This document shows, piece after piece, positions 34,133-45,037 of a stretch of DNA of 64,000 nucleotides. The notes beneath the pieces were generated by a model, which did no database searches, was not told the origin of the DNA, and saw only the letters and a program-made list of their open reading frames with translations. The translations under genes and the position numbers were made by a program. The first letter of the stretch is position 1. Each line of letters opens with the position of its first letter. Source of the DNA: Raffaelea ambrosiae (Eukaryota; Ascomycota; Sordariomycetes; Ophiostomatales; Ophiostomataceae); the NCBI GenBank assembly GCA_002778195.1, contig PCDI01000007.1, forward strand, positions 853,127-917,126, read 5' to 3'.

Positions 34133-35821
34133 ATGGCTACCGACAAAGGACTCGAGGAGATCCCCGAGGGTGAGTTTTTTTGAGCCTCTTTTTTTTTTTT
34201 TTTTCTCGCCGTCCCCCTCCTTCAGGCCTATCTTCTTCCCATTTTCCGACCCGCCCTCTCTTCCCTTCGCCTTCTCGACGTTTCTACCACCCTGGAGACG
34301 ACAGCTTCTGCGTCCTCGGAACAGCGTGTCGTCGGATCCTTGGCGGGGCGCCGAACTGGCGACGGTTGATCGTCGAGACGACGAAAGAGGGGCTGGGAAA
34401 AGGTCTGAGGCAGGAGGCAATTGGGAGTCGCATCCGCGCTTCTCCTCACGGCCTTCGCGGCAGACAAAACACAACACAAGAGCACAAGAACACAAGAACA
34501 CAAGAACACAAGAGGCTAACCATCCTTCTCTCCCGAACAGGTCAGATCGAGTCTAACTACGATGAGACCGTCGACTCGTTCGACGACATGAACCTGAAGC
34601 CGGACCTGCTCCGCGGTGTCTACGCTTATGGCTTCGAGCGCCCGTCTGCCATCCAGCAGCGTGCCATCATGCCCGTTATCAAAAACCATGATGTCATTGC
34701 TCAGGCTCAGTCGGGTACTGGCAAGACGGCCACGTTCTCCATCTCCGTCCTGCAGAAGATCGACACCAATGTCAAGCAGTGCCAGGCCCTGATCCTGGCC
34801 CCGACCCGTGAGCTGGCTCAGCAGATCCAGAAGGTCGTTGTCGCTATTGGCGACTTCATGAACATTGAGTGCCACGCCTGCATTGGTGGTACCAGCGTTC
34901 GTGAGGACATGAAGGCTCTCCAGGATGGCCCCCAGATCGTTGTCGGCACCCCCGGTCGTGTCCAGGACATGATCCAGCGCCGCTTCCTGAAGACCGATAG
35001 CATGAAGATGTTCGTCCTCGACGAGGCCGACGAGATGCTTTCTGTACGTTTTTGTCTGCCTTTCTGATTTGCCCCCTTCGCTTGATGCTTTTTATTTTTC
35101 TTGGGTTTTTTTTTTGGGAACCTTTTTTTTTTCCGCTTATCTTCGTACGTAACTAACTCCTTACTAGCGCGGTTTCACCGAGCAAATCTACGACATCTTC
35201 CAGCTCCTGCCTCAGTCCACGCAGGTGGTCCTGCTCTCAGCCACCATGCCTCAGGACGTGCTCGAGGTCACGACCAAGTTCATGCGTGACCCCGTCCGCA
35301 TTCTGGTCAAGAAGGACGAGCTTACCCTGGAGGGTATCAAGCAGTTCTACATTGCCGTCGAGAAGGAGGAGTGGAAGCTGGACACCCTCTCCGATCTGTA
35401 CGAGACGGTCACCATCACCCAGGCTGTCATCTTCTGCAACACCCGCCGGAAGGTCGACTGGCTTACCGACAAGCTCACCGCCCGTGACTTCACCGTCTCG
35501 GCCATGCACGGTGACATGGACCAGGCTCAGCGTGACCTGATTATGAAGGAATTCCGGTCCGGCTCTTCGCGTGTGCTGATCGCCACCGATCTGCTGGCCC
35601 GTGGTATTGATGTCCAGCAGGTCTCCCTGGTCATCAACTACGACCTGCCCGCCAACCGCGAGAACTACATTCACCGCATTGGTCGTGGTGGTCGTTTCGG
35701 TCGTAAGGGCGTTGCGATCAACTTTGTGACTGCTGAGGACGTCCGTATGATGCGCGAAATCGAGCAGTTTTACAGCACTCAGATCGAGGAGATGCCCATG
35801 AACGTTGCCGACCTGATCTAA
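34133..35821 (+). CDS. TIF1: ATP-dependent RNA helicase eIF4A
   Basis: Exons 34133-34169, 34541-35043 and 35168-35821 give 397 residues, exactly the family length. eIF4A unwinds 5' UTR structure as part of eIF4F in translation initiation. All DEAD-box motifs are present: AQSGTGKT (I), PTRELAQQ (Ia), TPGR (Ib), DEAD (II), SAT (III), VIFCNTRRKVDWL (IV), the RGIDVQQV segment (V) and HRIGRGGRFGRKG (VI). The protein ends MNVADLI. The first exon is only 37 nt and is followed by a 371-nt intron, long for this genome. That intron contains a tandem AGAACACA-type repeat at about 34472-34513. The eIF4A-III paralogue is less likely given the N terminus and the tail. Confidence 0.96.
34472..34513 (+). repeat. 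Tandem ACACAAGA repeat in eIF4A intron 1
   Basis: About five near-identical copies of an 8-nt unit (ACACAAGA/GCACAAGA) lie in the 3' part of the first eIF4A intron, just before the branch-site region. This is a simple minisatellite with no coding role visible. Confidence 0.8.
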
Positions 35822-37251
35822 TTTCACAACGTTCTGTGTCTCGCTATCAACGCACCTTTTTTCTCGTGTTCACATCCTCGTGCACACACATTGTTTTCCA
35901 CTTTTCGGCTTGGCAAACTCGTCTTTGCCGCCTAACCGCAACAATCCGTTAATTTGTTGACCTTGTTTACCTGACCAAAAAACCAGTTGCCGCGTTCCTG
36001 CAGTTTTCCCGCTATCTTGTTTTACAACGTTATTGACTCGCTCTCTCTCATTCTCACCTCCAACCACGTTCTGTTGGCTTCTTTTTCTTTCTTTACTGTT
36101 ACTACTACCTGCCACCTTCCATCCTCAAAATTTCTTCGCACACCTTTTCTCTCTCTGCCGTCTGTCTTCGGAGTCTTGGGTCGTCTTCGGGTTGTTTGAT
36201 AGAAGAAAAATTAAAGCATAAGAAAAAAAAGAGGGGGAAAGTGAACCACCAAAAAAAGATCAAGGAAGAAGAAAAAGGAAAATAACAGATCGAAGGGAGT
36301 TTGTTGAGCTTATCTATCTGTCAGAGTCTTGAGTTTTTTTTATTAGTTTAAATGGTCTTTTTCTCCCACGTCTTATGCGTCCCATGCGTCTCGGTCTTTT
36401 CTCTGTCTCAGTCTCCTGGCACATGCCGGGCAGTTTCCCTAGGGTCCATTATTCTTTGGCTTCGATGTGTTTGCGTCTGTCTGTCCCTTTCGTCCTGGGA
36501 CCATGATGAAAAAGTTGTTGTTTGCATTTACTCGCCATCCATTGAGGGGGGGTGTCTGGTTTTACTGTCCGCATTCTCAATATTGCTCTAATTCATATCT
36601 TTTTCTTCGGGAGGGGAAAGATGAAGGAAAGGGAGGTACAACTGCTGTATGATTGCGGTAGAAGGCTTCCATCTCCTTTTTCAATCCCTTTCTTTGTTGA
36701 CTTGCCTGGCGGCCAGAGTGGAAATAAAGTTTGACCTATATGAGCTGTATTTGGAGATGCGAATGATTTTAAAATACGCAATCAAAAAAAGTCCAAAAAA
36801 AGGATACAAAGAGAAACAAGACATAACTGTCAAGAGATGTAGAAAGGGGTGGTCCTTAGTCGATTGAACATGAAGAACGCACAACGGTTTCTAGGTGCAA
36901 AGTACCCGACAGAAACAGGCTAATCGGTTCCCGGGTTAGCCACCAACAATAGAGTTGTGTGATGATCGGTCGTTCCTGCCGCGTCGTGGCGCCCTGGACA
37001 CGACACCACCGCCAAGCCTCCACACCCCACCAGCCACACATAAGCAGAGCCTAGCCAGACGCCGCCCCTTTGTTCCCAGTCGCCAATGCTGCGTTTTCTC
37101 CACAGCCTCCTCGCCAGCTTTACGTCCAAGCTTCCCTCCTGTCTTTTATTTGTTTTCTCCCCGAACCTCCCTCTTCTTAAAATATCCTTTCTGATATTTC
37201 GCATAGACCCAATTGCGCAGACGTGACGTTCTGGTCCGACATTCTTGCACA
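35822..37251. other. Intergenic: eIF4A 3' UTR and YRA1 promoter
   Basis: The flanking genes run in tandem on the plus strand. The first 900 bases are T-rich on the plus strand, likely including the eIF4A 3' UTR and polyadenylation region. The rest should hold the promoter of the export adaptor. No other gene was recognised. Confidence 0.4.
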
Positions 37252-39064
37252 ATGGAGTCCAACATGGATCGCAGCTTGGATGAAATCCTAGCCGACCGCA
37301 AGGTGTGTTTTTGCAGTCTTGGAAGCAAGCTTGGGAGGAAGAGACAATCCGACACGGAGCTCCAGAAGATCACTCGAAACTAACATTCTTCTCTTTTCTC
37401 TCTTGGCAGAAAAGCAACAATGGACGCAACCAAGGCCGCGGTCGGAGCAACAACAGTGGCGGCGGAGGTTCGCGGCGCCGGGAGCGGCGGGACGAATACC
37501 CCCGTGATGGGATCCGAAAGGTGCGAAGTAGCGGCGGCGGTGAGCGGTCGAAAGTGTATATGCCAAATCAATACCGGGCGAGCCCCAGAGACCAGCAAGC
37601 CGATGCAAACCAGATCTGGCTGTGAGGCTAACGTTTTTGCGCGCAGGTTGCTACCACTTTGTTCCCTTCCTAACCTGCAAAACGAGAGTAGCACTTCCAG
37701 CTTTTTCAGCTTTTTCAGCTCTTCCAGACTCTTCCAGCTCTTCCTCCGACTTTCATCTTTTCCACCTTGTCACCTCGTTGTCGTGAAAGCTAGGGAGAGG
37801 GGAGGGGAGATGGAGCTCGTTTTAGCTTTTTGGCCTCTTTAGTCTACAAATCTTGTGTCTTCTGCAACCGGCTAACCTAGACGCGCGAAACTTTTTTTCT
37901 TCGCCTCACTGCTCTACAGTCCTACCGCGACGACCCACGAAAGATTGACGAGTAAGGAAGCGCCGCATATATTCTGTGCAGGTGTATCACCATTTGAGAC
38001 GGTGAAATATTGACTGACGCGTGGCTGCCACAGAGAATGGGTCCATGACCGCTTCGACGACGATGGTGAGAAGAATGCGCCGAATATATACAGAAAAGGG
38101 AGAGAATTCGAGATGTTGACCATGATCTCTTACAGAGCCCCCGAGGCACAGATCGTCGCGAAATACACGGGCATCGCCCGAGCGCAGCAGGTTCGTTCAC
38201 ATCGCCTCTTCTGGCCATAACATGACCGTCTAACTTCTCGGCAGCATCGCCCGCGGCACTCGTATCCGTGTCGACAACCTCCACTACGAACTCACCCGCG
38301 AAGACCTCGAGGGCCTCTTCCAGGCCATCGGCCCCGTCCGCAGTGTTGAGCTCGTCTACGATCGCGCCGGCCGTTCCGAGGGCGTCGCCTACGTTACCTA
38401 CGAGACCTACAATGACGCCAAGGCTGCCGTCGCCGAGTACGACGGCGCCAACGCCAAGGGCCAACCCATCCATCTCGCCATTGTGCCTTCCACTTCCGGA
38501 AATGGCCGTCGTGGCAACAACCCCTTTGACAGTGCTGTCAAGCCTGGCACCGGTCGTCCACTGGCCGAACGGATTACACGGCCGCGCGGTCGCCGTGGTC
38601 AAGACGGTGACGACGATGATTACAATGGAGTAGACGGCGAGGACGATGGCGACGAGGCAGACGACCGGAATAGCGTGGCGGCTGCAGCGCGTCGGGGTAT
38701 TGACCGCTATGTGCCGAGTGGTGGTGGCCGGGATCGTTCGCGCAGCCCGCGGCCGAGACGGCGCGAAGGTGGCCGGCGGCCTGGCGAGCGGAGAGGTGGC
38801 GGCCGAGACCGAGACCGGGACCGGGACCGGGACGGACGCAGCAATGGCAATAATAACCACAGCAACAGCAACAGCAATAGCCAAAACGGTGGAAACTCGA
38901 GGCGGCCGCGGAAAACGGCAGAAGAGCTGGATGCGGAGATGGACAACTACTTTGGCAGTGGTGGTGGCGGTGGCGGTGGCGGCAGCAATGCCCCGGCGGC
39001 GGCTGCTGCCCCAACTGCGGCTGCTGCTGAAGATCCGGAGGATGATACGGACATGATCGGTTGA
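37252..39064 (+). CDS. YRA1: mRNA export adaptor of the Yra1/ALY (REF) family
   Basis: Six exons are proposed (37252-37302, 37410-37520, 37920-37951, 38034-38065, 38136-38190, 38245-39064), giving 366 residues. Yra1/ALY adaptors are loaded by TREX and hand mRNA to the export receptor. The N terminus MDRSLDEILADRK is the short conserved motif that contacts the DEAD-box partner. An RG/RS-rich segment follows, then an RRM in the last exon with RNP2 TRIRVDNLHY and RNP1 EGVAYVTYE. The tail is Arg/Asp/Gly-rich and disordered, closing with the conserved KTAEELDAEMDNYF motif. Exons 3-5 are micro-exons of 32, 32 and 55 nt, and the second exon's GTGCGA donor is weak. A better GTGAGC lies 13 nt further on but breaks the frame. 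The RRM exon is certain; the small exons are less so. Confidence 0.82.
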
Positions 39065-39409
39065 ACGGGGTGGTGATGGTCACATTGCTCAATGTTGAAG
39101 CAGACTTTCTCCATGCCGGCGACTCGAAACAACTCTAAAAAGGGGGCTGAAGATTCCGAATGTGTGTACGGGAAGGAACATTGTTTTGGAGGTAGAAGGG
39201 GCGGGCGACAACGCGTTTCGAAGTAGTCTGCAAGAAAACTGTGGACAGGAAATTATTTTGAAAAAAAAAAAAAAAAAAAAGGAGAAGAAGCTGCGGCTAG
39301 CCTTCAGAGAGATTGTGTAGTTGTAACCGCCCAGCGTGTAGCATCATGAAATCAAACGTATCATCATTGCGAAAAAAAACTCCAAGAGCTCATGAGGTCC
39401 TCCTTTCCT
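39065..39409. other. Convergent 3' flanks with a poly-A run
   Basis: This lies between two convergent stop codons. It contains an A run of about 20 nt near 39261-39280. Nothing else was seen. Confidence 0.45.
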
Positions 39410-40515
39410 CTACTCTGTCTTTTGCTTCTTTTTGGCGGCCACCTCGTCCAGCCCCTCGGCCATGGCCGCCGCCACGTCCTCGGCGGTGCGGCCTCGCTTG
39501 CGCGCGCCGACAACCTCTTGGCCGAGCACGGTGTCTTCGGCCACGGCGCGGAACACGCCGGCGGCGCCGCGGAAGATGTCGGCCTCGCCCTTGTCGAAGC
39601 CCCCTTCCTCGGCGAACGTGTCGCTAATCTCTTCCATCTCCCGCACCCACCGGTACGCCTTGGGCGCCATGCCGGTGAGGGCGCGCTCCGTCTCCTGGAC
39701 GCGCGTCGGCGACACGATCTCGCCCATGGCCCACTGCAGGTCGCCCAGCACGCCGAGCTTGTGAGCGGTCGTGAACGCCTGGGTGGCAATGGCCGAGTAG
39801 CCCTTGGTCATGCTGGCAAAGCACATCTTGAGGCCGCTGGCGGCGCCAATGTGGGGGCCGAGGTGGCGGCTGCGCAGGGTGTCGGCGAGGGTGGGGAAGA
39901 CGGAGAGGTCGTCGGGGCCGGACATGGGCATCAACGGGCGGTACCAGCCGGCAAAGTCCCCGGCGGTCCCGGTGACGGTCCCGGTAGCGTCTGCGGCCAG
40001 CGGTCGAGGCGGCCCTCCGAGAATGCACCCGTCGACGAGGCGGACCGGGCTGGCGGCCTTGCTAAACAAGGCGGCGATCTGCTTGCATGTCGAGGGTGCG
40101 ACGGCATTCATGTCGGCAAAGTACAGCGGCCGGGCCTCGGCGGGCCGGGCGGCGGCCGGGAGCGCATCGACGATGCGCTGGGCGGTGGCCAGGGCGTCGC
40201 GCGGCGGCACCACGGACAAGATGATGTCGCAGTGGCGGGCGAGGTCGGCGTCGGACGGGACCACGGCGACCGCGGCGGTCTTGGCGCGGTCCAGGGTGGC
40301 TTGGCTGGACAGACGAGTCAATGGAAACCCAAATCGAAGAACAAGGAACAAAAAAAAAAAAAACAGCGTCAGGGTTTGCCAGTATCGTACCTCCTGCCTG
40401 TGCAATTGGTGGACACGGAAAAGCCGTGGGCAATCAGAAGCTTGGCGATGCCCATGCCCATGTCGCCAATGGACAAGATGCCGACTTTGGCAAGAGATTG
40501 GGCAGGGGCGGCCAT
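39410..40515 (-). CDS. 6-phosphogluconate-dehydrogenase-like oxidoreductase
   Basis: Exons 40391-40515 and 39410-40304 (86-nt intron, GTACGA...CCAG) give 339 residues. The N-terminal Rossmann segment KVGILSIGDMGMGIAKLL has the glycine pattern of NAD(P)-binding beta-hydroxyacid dehydrogenases. It continues into a TGRSQATLDRAK strand-turn at the splice junction. The C-terminal half (SGLKMCFASMTKGYSAIATQ, then VREMEEI) fits the DUF1932-type helical domain found in fungal and bacterial members, not true 6-phosphogluconate dehydrogenase, which is about 490 residues. The substrate is unknown. The tail ends AAKKKQKTE. The gene converges on the YRA1-like gene. Confidence 0.8.
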
Positions 40516-42042
40516 ATCTAGAGAGGTGGTGGGGGAGGGGATGATATATGAGTCTCAAGTTGTTCAAAAGACGCTGGAAGTCGCTTGTGAGATATGTGAA
40601 ATAGGCGATGCTGAATGCTATATGTGAATTTGGTCCAGAATGGTACGGGCGTTATGGATGACAAGAGAGACCAAAGAGAGAAAAAGAGAACTAGAATATG
40701 TAAGAAGTCTCAAGAGTGGTAACAAAAAGAATCCCAGCACGTCACTTTTTTATGGCGCGCACACGGCCTCCTTCTTCCGCAGGTTGGCTTCGCCGAATCG
40801 GCTACGATGAAACCTTTTTGGGAAAATCGTCCCGCCCGAGGAGGACGTCTTCGCTTCATACAGTCTGACCATTGTCCCCTGGACTTCACATTTGCCGAAT
40901 CCATCGGAGAGGACTTTTGGCCCCTCCCGTCGATCACTTTTTGAGAATCCGTTACAAAATTGGATGCATGGTTCATGGTCATCAGCACCGTGCATTGCGG
41001 AAGCGTGTGTGCTATGGATGCTCTGAAGTCAGGGCTGTAAGCCAACCATCAAAGGTTCTGCGGTCGTGTCAGCTGACGAGGTGACTAACTTGGTCCATCG
41101 TAGTGGCATTGGTCGTCAGCTGCACTGGGCCCATCTAAGAGACCATATTGTCTTCTCGCGATATCGAGTGGAATTTTTACTTACATGCCAATGTGAAGCA
41201 ATTTGCTGCACATGCCCACCATGCGGACAGGCATACGTCCAGCAGCCGGTGGCCTGTCGGTTTCTGCCGTTCGCGGATGCCGAAATGCGAACGAAGTCAG
41301 CCATCCTGCTTCAACTGTAGATCGCGAAGCCATGCATACATGTACGAGACGGGTAGGATCCGTCAAATTGTGTGTCGTAGCCAAAGAAAAGGAACAAATG
41401 GTAATAATTTGGAAATACACAAAAATGGCACAAAAATGGCACAAAAAAATCATCTAATGAAGAAGGAGAGGGTGCGTTGACTGGGAAATAAACGGTATGC
41501 ATACAACAAGAGCAGAAACAAAAACGAAACCGAAAAAAGGTCAGAAAAGGCTGGTCGGGAATAATTCTGAAAAAAGCCACGGAGTGTTGGTCTCCTTACA
41601 CGCTGGTGAATTAACCCTGAAGCACACTGGACGAAATAGTTCTTTTTTTTTTGCAAGATGCCATGCTTTGGAAGGGTGCAAGGTGAAGAACTTCTAGACA
41701 GCCTTAGACCATATTTTATGTATATTTGCGTTATTTCCGAAATGAAAAATAAATGAAAAAAGATAAAATAGAAGAAGGAAGAGAAAGAAAGAAAGAATAT
41801 GAGGCTTAGCACAAGTTCATTCTGCATCACCTCGTCCGTACCTTGTTGTTCGACGCATTGCTTCCTGTATGTTATGAGAAGTACTCTTCAGCGTGCCAGC
41901 AATGATTATTAATGAAATTTGTTTTCTCGTGCCTCCCCTGTTCTGCCACCAACACTGAAAACAGCAGTCACGACCCAAGACTGGCCAAGTTTACTCCGTC
42001 TCAACAAGCGTGCCTTCCATTATTGCCAGATCGAATGAAGAA
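40516..42042. other. Intergenic 1.5 kb, AT-richer
   Basis: This holds the promoter of the oxidoreductase gene on the minus strand. A minus-strand frame at 40750-40995 has a plausible amino-acid mix but no start context or family match, and may be a remnant. A 105-bp element at 41459-41563 resembles the 3' flank of the valyl-tRNA synthetase gene and is listed separately. Confidence 0.35.
41459..41563 (+). repeat. Dispersed about 105-bp repeat, copy 1
   Basis: The sequence starting GAAGAAGGAGAGGGTGCGTT and running through AACGAAACCGAAAAAAGGTCAG matches 48539-48648 over its whole length with roughly 15-20 percent differences by eye. Sequences on either side do not match. It lies in a gene-poor stretch here, whereas copy 2 begins a few bases after the valyl-tRNA synthetase stop codon. 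Confidence 0.8.
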
Positions 42043-42269
42043 ATGAGGTTTCATAAATTCAAGTCAGAGACAGTCCCCTATCCCATCACCATCACTACCA
42101 TCTCCACCACCGCCATTGCCACAACCAGCACCAAAGTAAGTCGCGCATGACCAAAGACGAAGATCTGCAGTTACAGAGTTACTAACGTAAACTCGACTTC
42201 TAGTACAAGAACAGAGCGAACAAGTCCACGATGCAGGGCGTCTTTCTGCCGGCTAGGGCTGACACATAA
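42043..42269 (+). CDS. Possible small spliced gene, 52 residues
   Basis: An ATG (42043) opens a 31-codon exon ending TSTK, followed by an intron 42136-42203 (68 nt). The intron has a consensus donor GTAAGT, a perfect branch site TTACTAACG and acceptor TTCTAG. The second exon adds 21 codons (YKNRANKSTMQG...) to a TAA stop, in frame. The product is basic and Thr/Ile-rich in the middle (PITITTISTTAIATTSTK), with no signal peptide obvious. I recognise no family. The splice signals are among the best in the window, so a transcript is likely. Whether the short frame is translated or the RNA is non-coding is open. Confidence 0.4.
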
Positions 42270-42634
42270 TACCACCAGTGGAACAAGGAAAAATGGAAGC
42301 CTATTAACACCATTTGTGTTAAAATGAAACTATTAACGTAATGATTGGTAGGAAATTCGCGGTAGAGATGGGCTGGCCCGAGAGGGTGAAGTCACGAATA
42401 CAAACGATAATGTAAGTTCTCTTTAGGAGAAACTTGATAATAATACTCAGCCTGGGCTACTACGAAGAGAACATGAGAATACGATGACGGTTTCACTTCA
42501 AATGGACCGTTTTTTGTTTCTCGCCTGGGTATGAAATAAATGGGAAGTACTGTTTCAGTTGATATCATGAGTTGCGTTGATTATTCAGTTCAATGAGTCC
42601 CATGTGCCCAAAAGCTGTTGCTTCTAAGTCGCAT
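42270..42634. other. Intergenic, small gene / mitochondrial protein 3' flanks
   Basis: An AT-rich interval lies between the possible small gene and the stop of the leftward gene. I see nothing in it. Confidence 0.35.
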
Positions 42635-44442
42635 CTAACTGCTCTGATCCCAGACATAGGAGTCCGGAGCATCCAGCTTGGTCCGTGTACTGTTGGTAAG
42701 TGCCCCAGATGGCGTATCGTCTACAAAGATGCCGTTGATAGAGACCGCACCAAAGTGGCTGGGAATCAATGTGATATCTGAAGGCTGCTGGCTCTGGCTG
42801 TCGGCATAGTCGGCTGGGACTCCCAATACCAGAGACGGATCACGTTCGCCGACATCAGCCGCTGATTCAACACGGGCGTCAATGTTATCCTTCGTTGCCT
42901 CGGGCAGAGGAGCCACCAGAAACTGCACATAGGCTCCCTGCATGGCCACATCACCGCTTTGCGTGGCCGTCTCACCGCGGAGCGAGCGAATAAAGCTATC
43001 CATGGCAGCATCCTCGTCCAGTTCGTCCGAGCCTTTGCTGCCTTGGCCTGTGCCTGTAGTTTGTGGACAGGATGGATGTACTGCCTGGGGGTCCAAGGAC
43101 AGCAATCCCTGTTTCTGGCCCCAGCCACCACCGCCGCTCACTTTGCATTGTCAGCATGGGGGTATGGAATCTGGGGTCCAGAACAAATACTCACATATAC
43201 GATGCAAGCGACAACCTGCTGAGAGCAGTGTCGTGAAGTTGGCGGCAACTTTCGCAGCTACCTGTTGCTCTGCCCCTGCGCTATGGTCATCCATGGGGCC
43301 GAGGACATCTTTCAGCCCCTCGTAGACCGGCAACGCCTCTGGCGGGATGATTAGGCCCCAAACGCCCATTTGGGTGTTCTCCAAGTCTGGCAGGCCTTTC
43401 CGCCGTGCGGCTAGGAGTGCCGGAATGGCCGACTCGAGCTCGCGTGAGGCTGGGGACGGCTTGCCATCCGCCTCCACCTGGCGCACAATGTTGCCCAGGC
43501 CAGCCACGATTTTGCGTGGTTCTGTCACAGCCAGCAGAGGAGCCGAGATCTGGCTGCTGCTGCTGCCTGACATATGGCGCGGTTGGATGAACTGGTGCGT
43601 TCTCTCTTCGGCAGGGCAGGCCAGCTGGTAGGCGTCTGCCTCCTCTTCGCTGCCGGTTGGTAGCCACCGACTAGCCAGCAAAGTGGACCGCCGGCCGTTT
43701 TGAAAGATGGTGTTTGCCAGGGGCAGTGCCACGCGGAGCGGAGATGATGGATTTTCGCCGCTCTGGTTCATGGCCGGAAATTCGACGGTAATCACCGACT
43801 CCGTGTCAGGGTTACTGTTGAAGACACTGCTTCTAGCGATTGCATTGCCTGTCTCTTCATCCTTCCACAGCCCTGGCAACAGACTGTGTTGGTCTCCATG
43901 AATAATGGAGAGCCCAGACAAAGCGCTTCTGGGGCTTCCGTGAGTTGCCTTGGAAACTGGAGAAGCCAGTCCATCCACGACTGCACTGAGAACGCTTACG
44001 CCATCTGTCTTGCCTTGTGGTGCGGTCTTGCCAAACGGGAGCTGCCGCAGCAGCGAGGACAGGAATGAGTCATCTTCCAGCCATGCGGCTACGCTGGGCG
44101 AGGCCAAGATGACAGCAGCATTTTCAACCGAGTTTCCGCCGGGGTGTCCGCTGCTTTTGCTGCAGTCATTGCCGGACAGACTGTCTCTGCTGCTTCTTAT
44201 TTTGTCCAGAACGGCTTGCTGCGGTTCATTAATATGGCGACCAAGAGAATGGGACAGGACAGGACTCAGGCGCAGCAGCGTCGTAGTTTAGAAACGCGGC
44301 AGAAACGCGGTACCTTTGAAGCCGAAGCTGGCACTATGACGGTAAAGCGGCCATTTCTCAAAACACGGGCTGACGAAAACAGCCGTAGACCCCGAGGAAT
44401 GAGCGCGGCCACAGCCTGTGGGCGCAGAGCTGGAGGCGTCAT
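42635..44442 (-). CDS. Putative mitochondrial protein, possibly FIST-like, with N-terminal frame break
   Basis: The main body lies in 43195-44287 and 42635-43140, joined by a 54-nt intron (GTGAGT...CTGAC...CAAAG). A predicted mitochondrial presequence starts at 44442 (MTPPALRPQAVAALIPRGLR, then FSSARVLRNGRF). It is in a different frame from the body, which reads PVLSHSLGRHINEPQQAVLD soon after 44287. The two frames overlap at 44266-44287. Either a one-base indel (sequence error or mutation) lies there, or an intron starting GTCAGC and ending CTGAG joins them while removing the GRFTVIVPASAS stretch. The body (LPLANTIFQNGRRSTLLASR, WGLIIPPEALPVYEGLKDVL) reminds me of fungal FIST-domain proteins, but I am not certain. 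No catalytic motif was recognised. Confidence 0.55.
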
Positions 44443-45037
44443 ATCATCACGATGATCGTTGCTGGAAGAGTGAGTGTCAGTATGGAAAGTGGAATTGCAG
44501 TCCAGCATAGGCAAAAAATAGTAAAACACAAACCAAGACGTACTGTAGACTGGATATGCCGTAAAGTCCAACAAACTCTGTGAAGCTATTCAGAATTTTA
44601 GCAGGCAAATCAAGTACCGTGTATTATTGCTGGGAATACAGGGGCCTGACGGGTCTATTTGACACTAGCCACAGGACTTGAGGTCAAGCCACAGACAGCA
44701 TCCCTGGCTGGCACATTTAGGCCCGGAAGGCTACCCCTCGTTTAGTGGCGTTTGCTCTGAAAAAAATCAAGGGTCTTTCTTCTAAGTGCTTCACAAAAAG
44801 GTGACTCAGATCGACGCAAAAAATTTCGTGACTCAGAAATCAGAAACAGCCCGGCAAGGTTAAATACGCCAATTCACAGCCGCGTCTCGCTGTCCTGCTG
44901 GTCTCTTTCCTTCTCCCTCTTCCCACGACACCGCACGACCCGTCCGGACGCCCAACACGTCGTCCTTTCGCATTTTCCGCGCGCTCTTGGTGCGCCCGGC
45001 TCCGACGATACGGACATTCCAGATTGCAGGTGCAACG
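44443..45037. promoter_or_regulatory. Divergent promoter region and ValRS leader
   Basis: This interval carries the promoters of two divergent genes. Its right end (44864-45037) is open in frame with the ValRS coding sequence and has presequence-like composition, although it contains no ATG (see findings). Confidence 0.5.

Noticed and set aside
34180..34540. Extended eIF4A N terminus read through intron 1
   Set aside because: From the real exon 1 the frame hits TGA at once. The open stretch only arises from a non-ATG start inside the intron and does not resemble eIF4A.
37521..37533. Use of the stronger GTGAGC donor in YRA1 exon 2
   Set aside because: It leaves phase 1, incompatible with the TCC TAC CGC exon that follows, whereas GTGCGA gives a continuous frame. 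Kept as an uncertainty.
42959..43325. Plus-strand open frames over the FIST-like gene
   Set aside because: Antisense shadows of the spliced minus-strand gene with no start context or homologous pattern.
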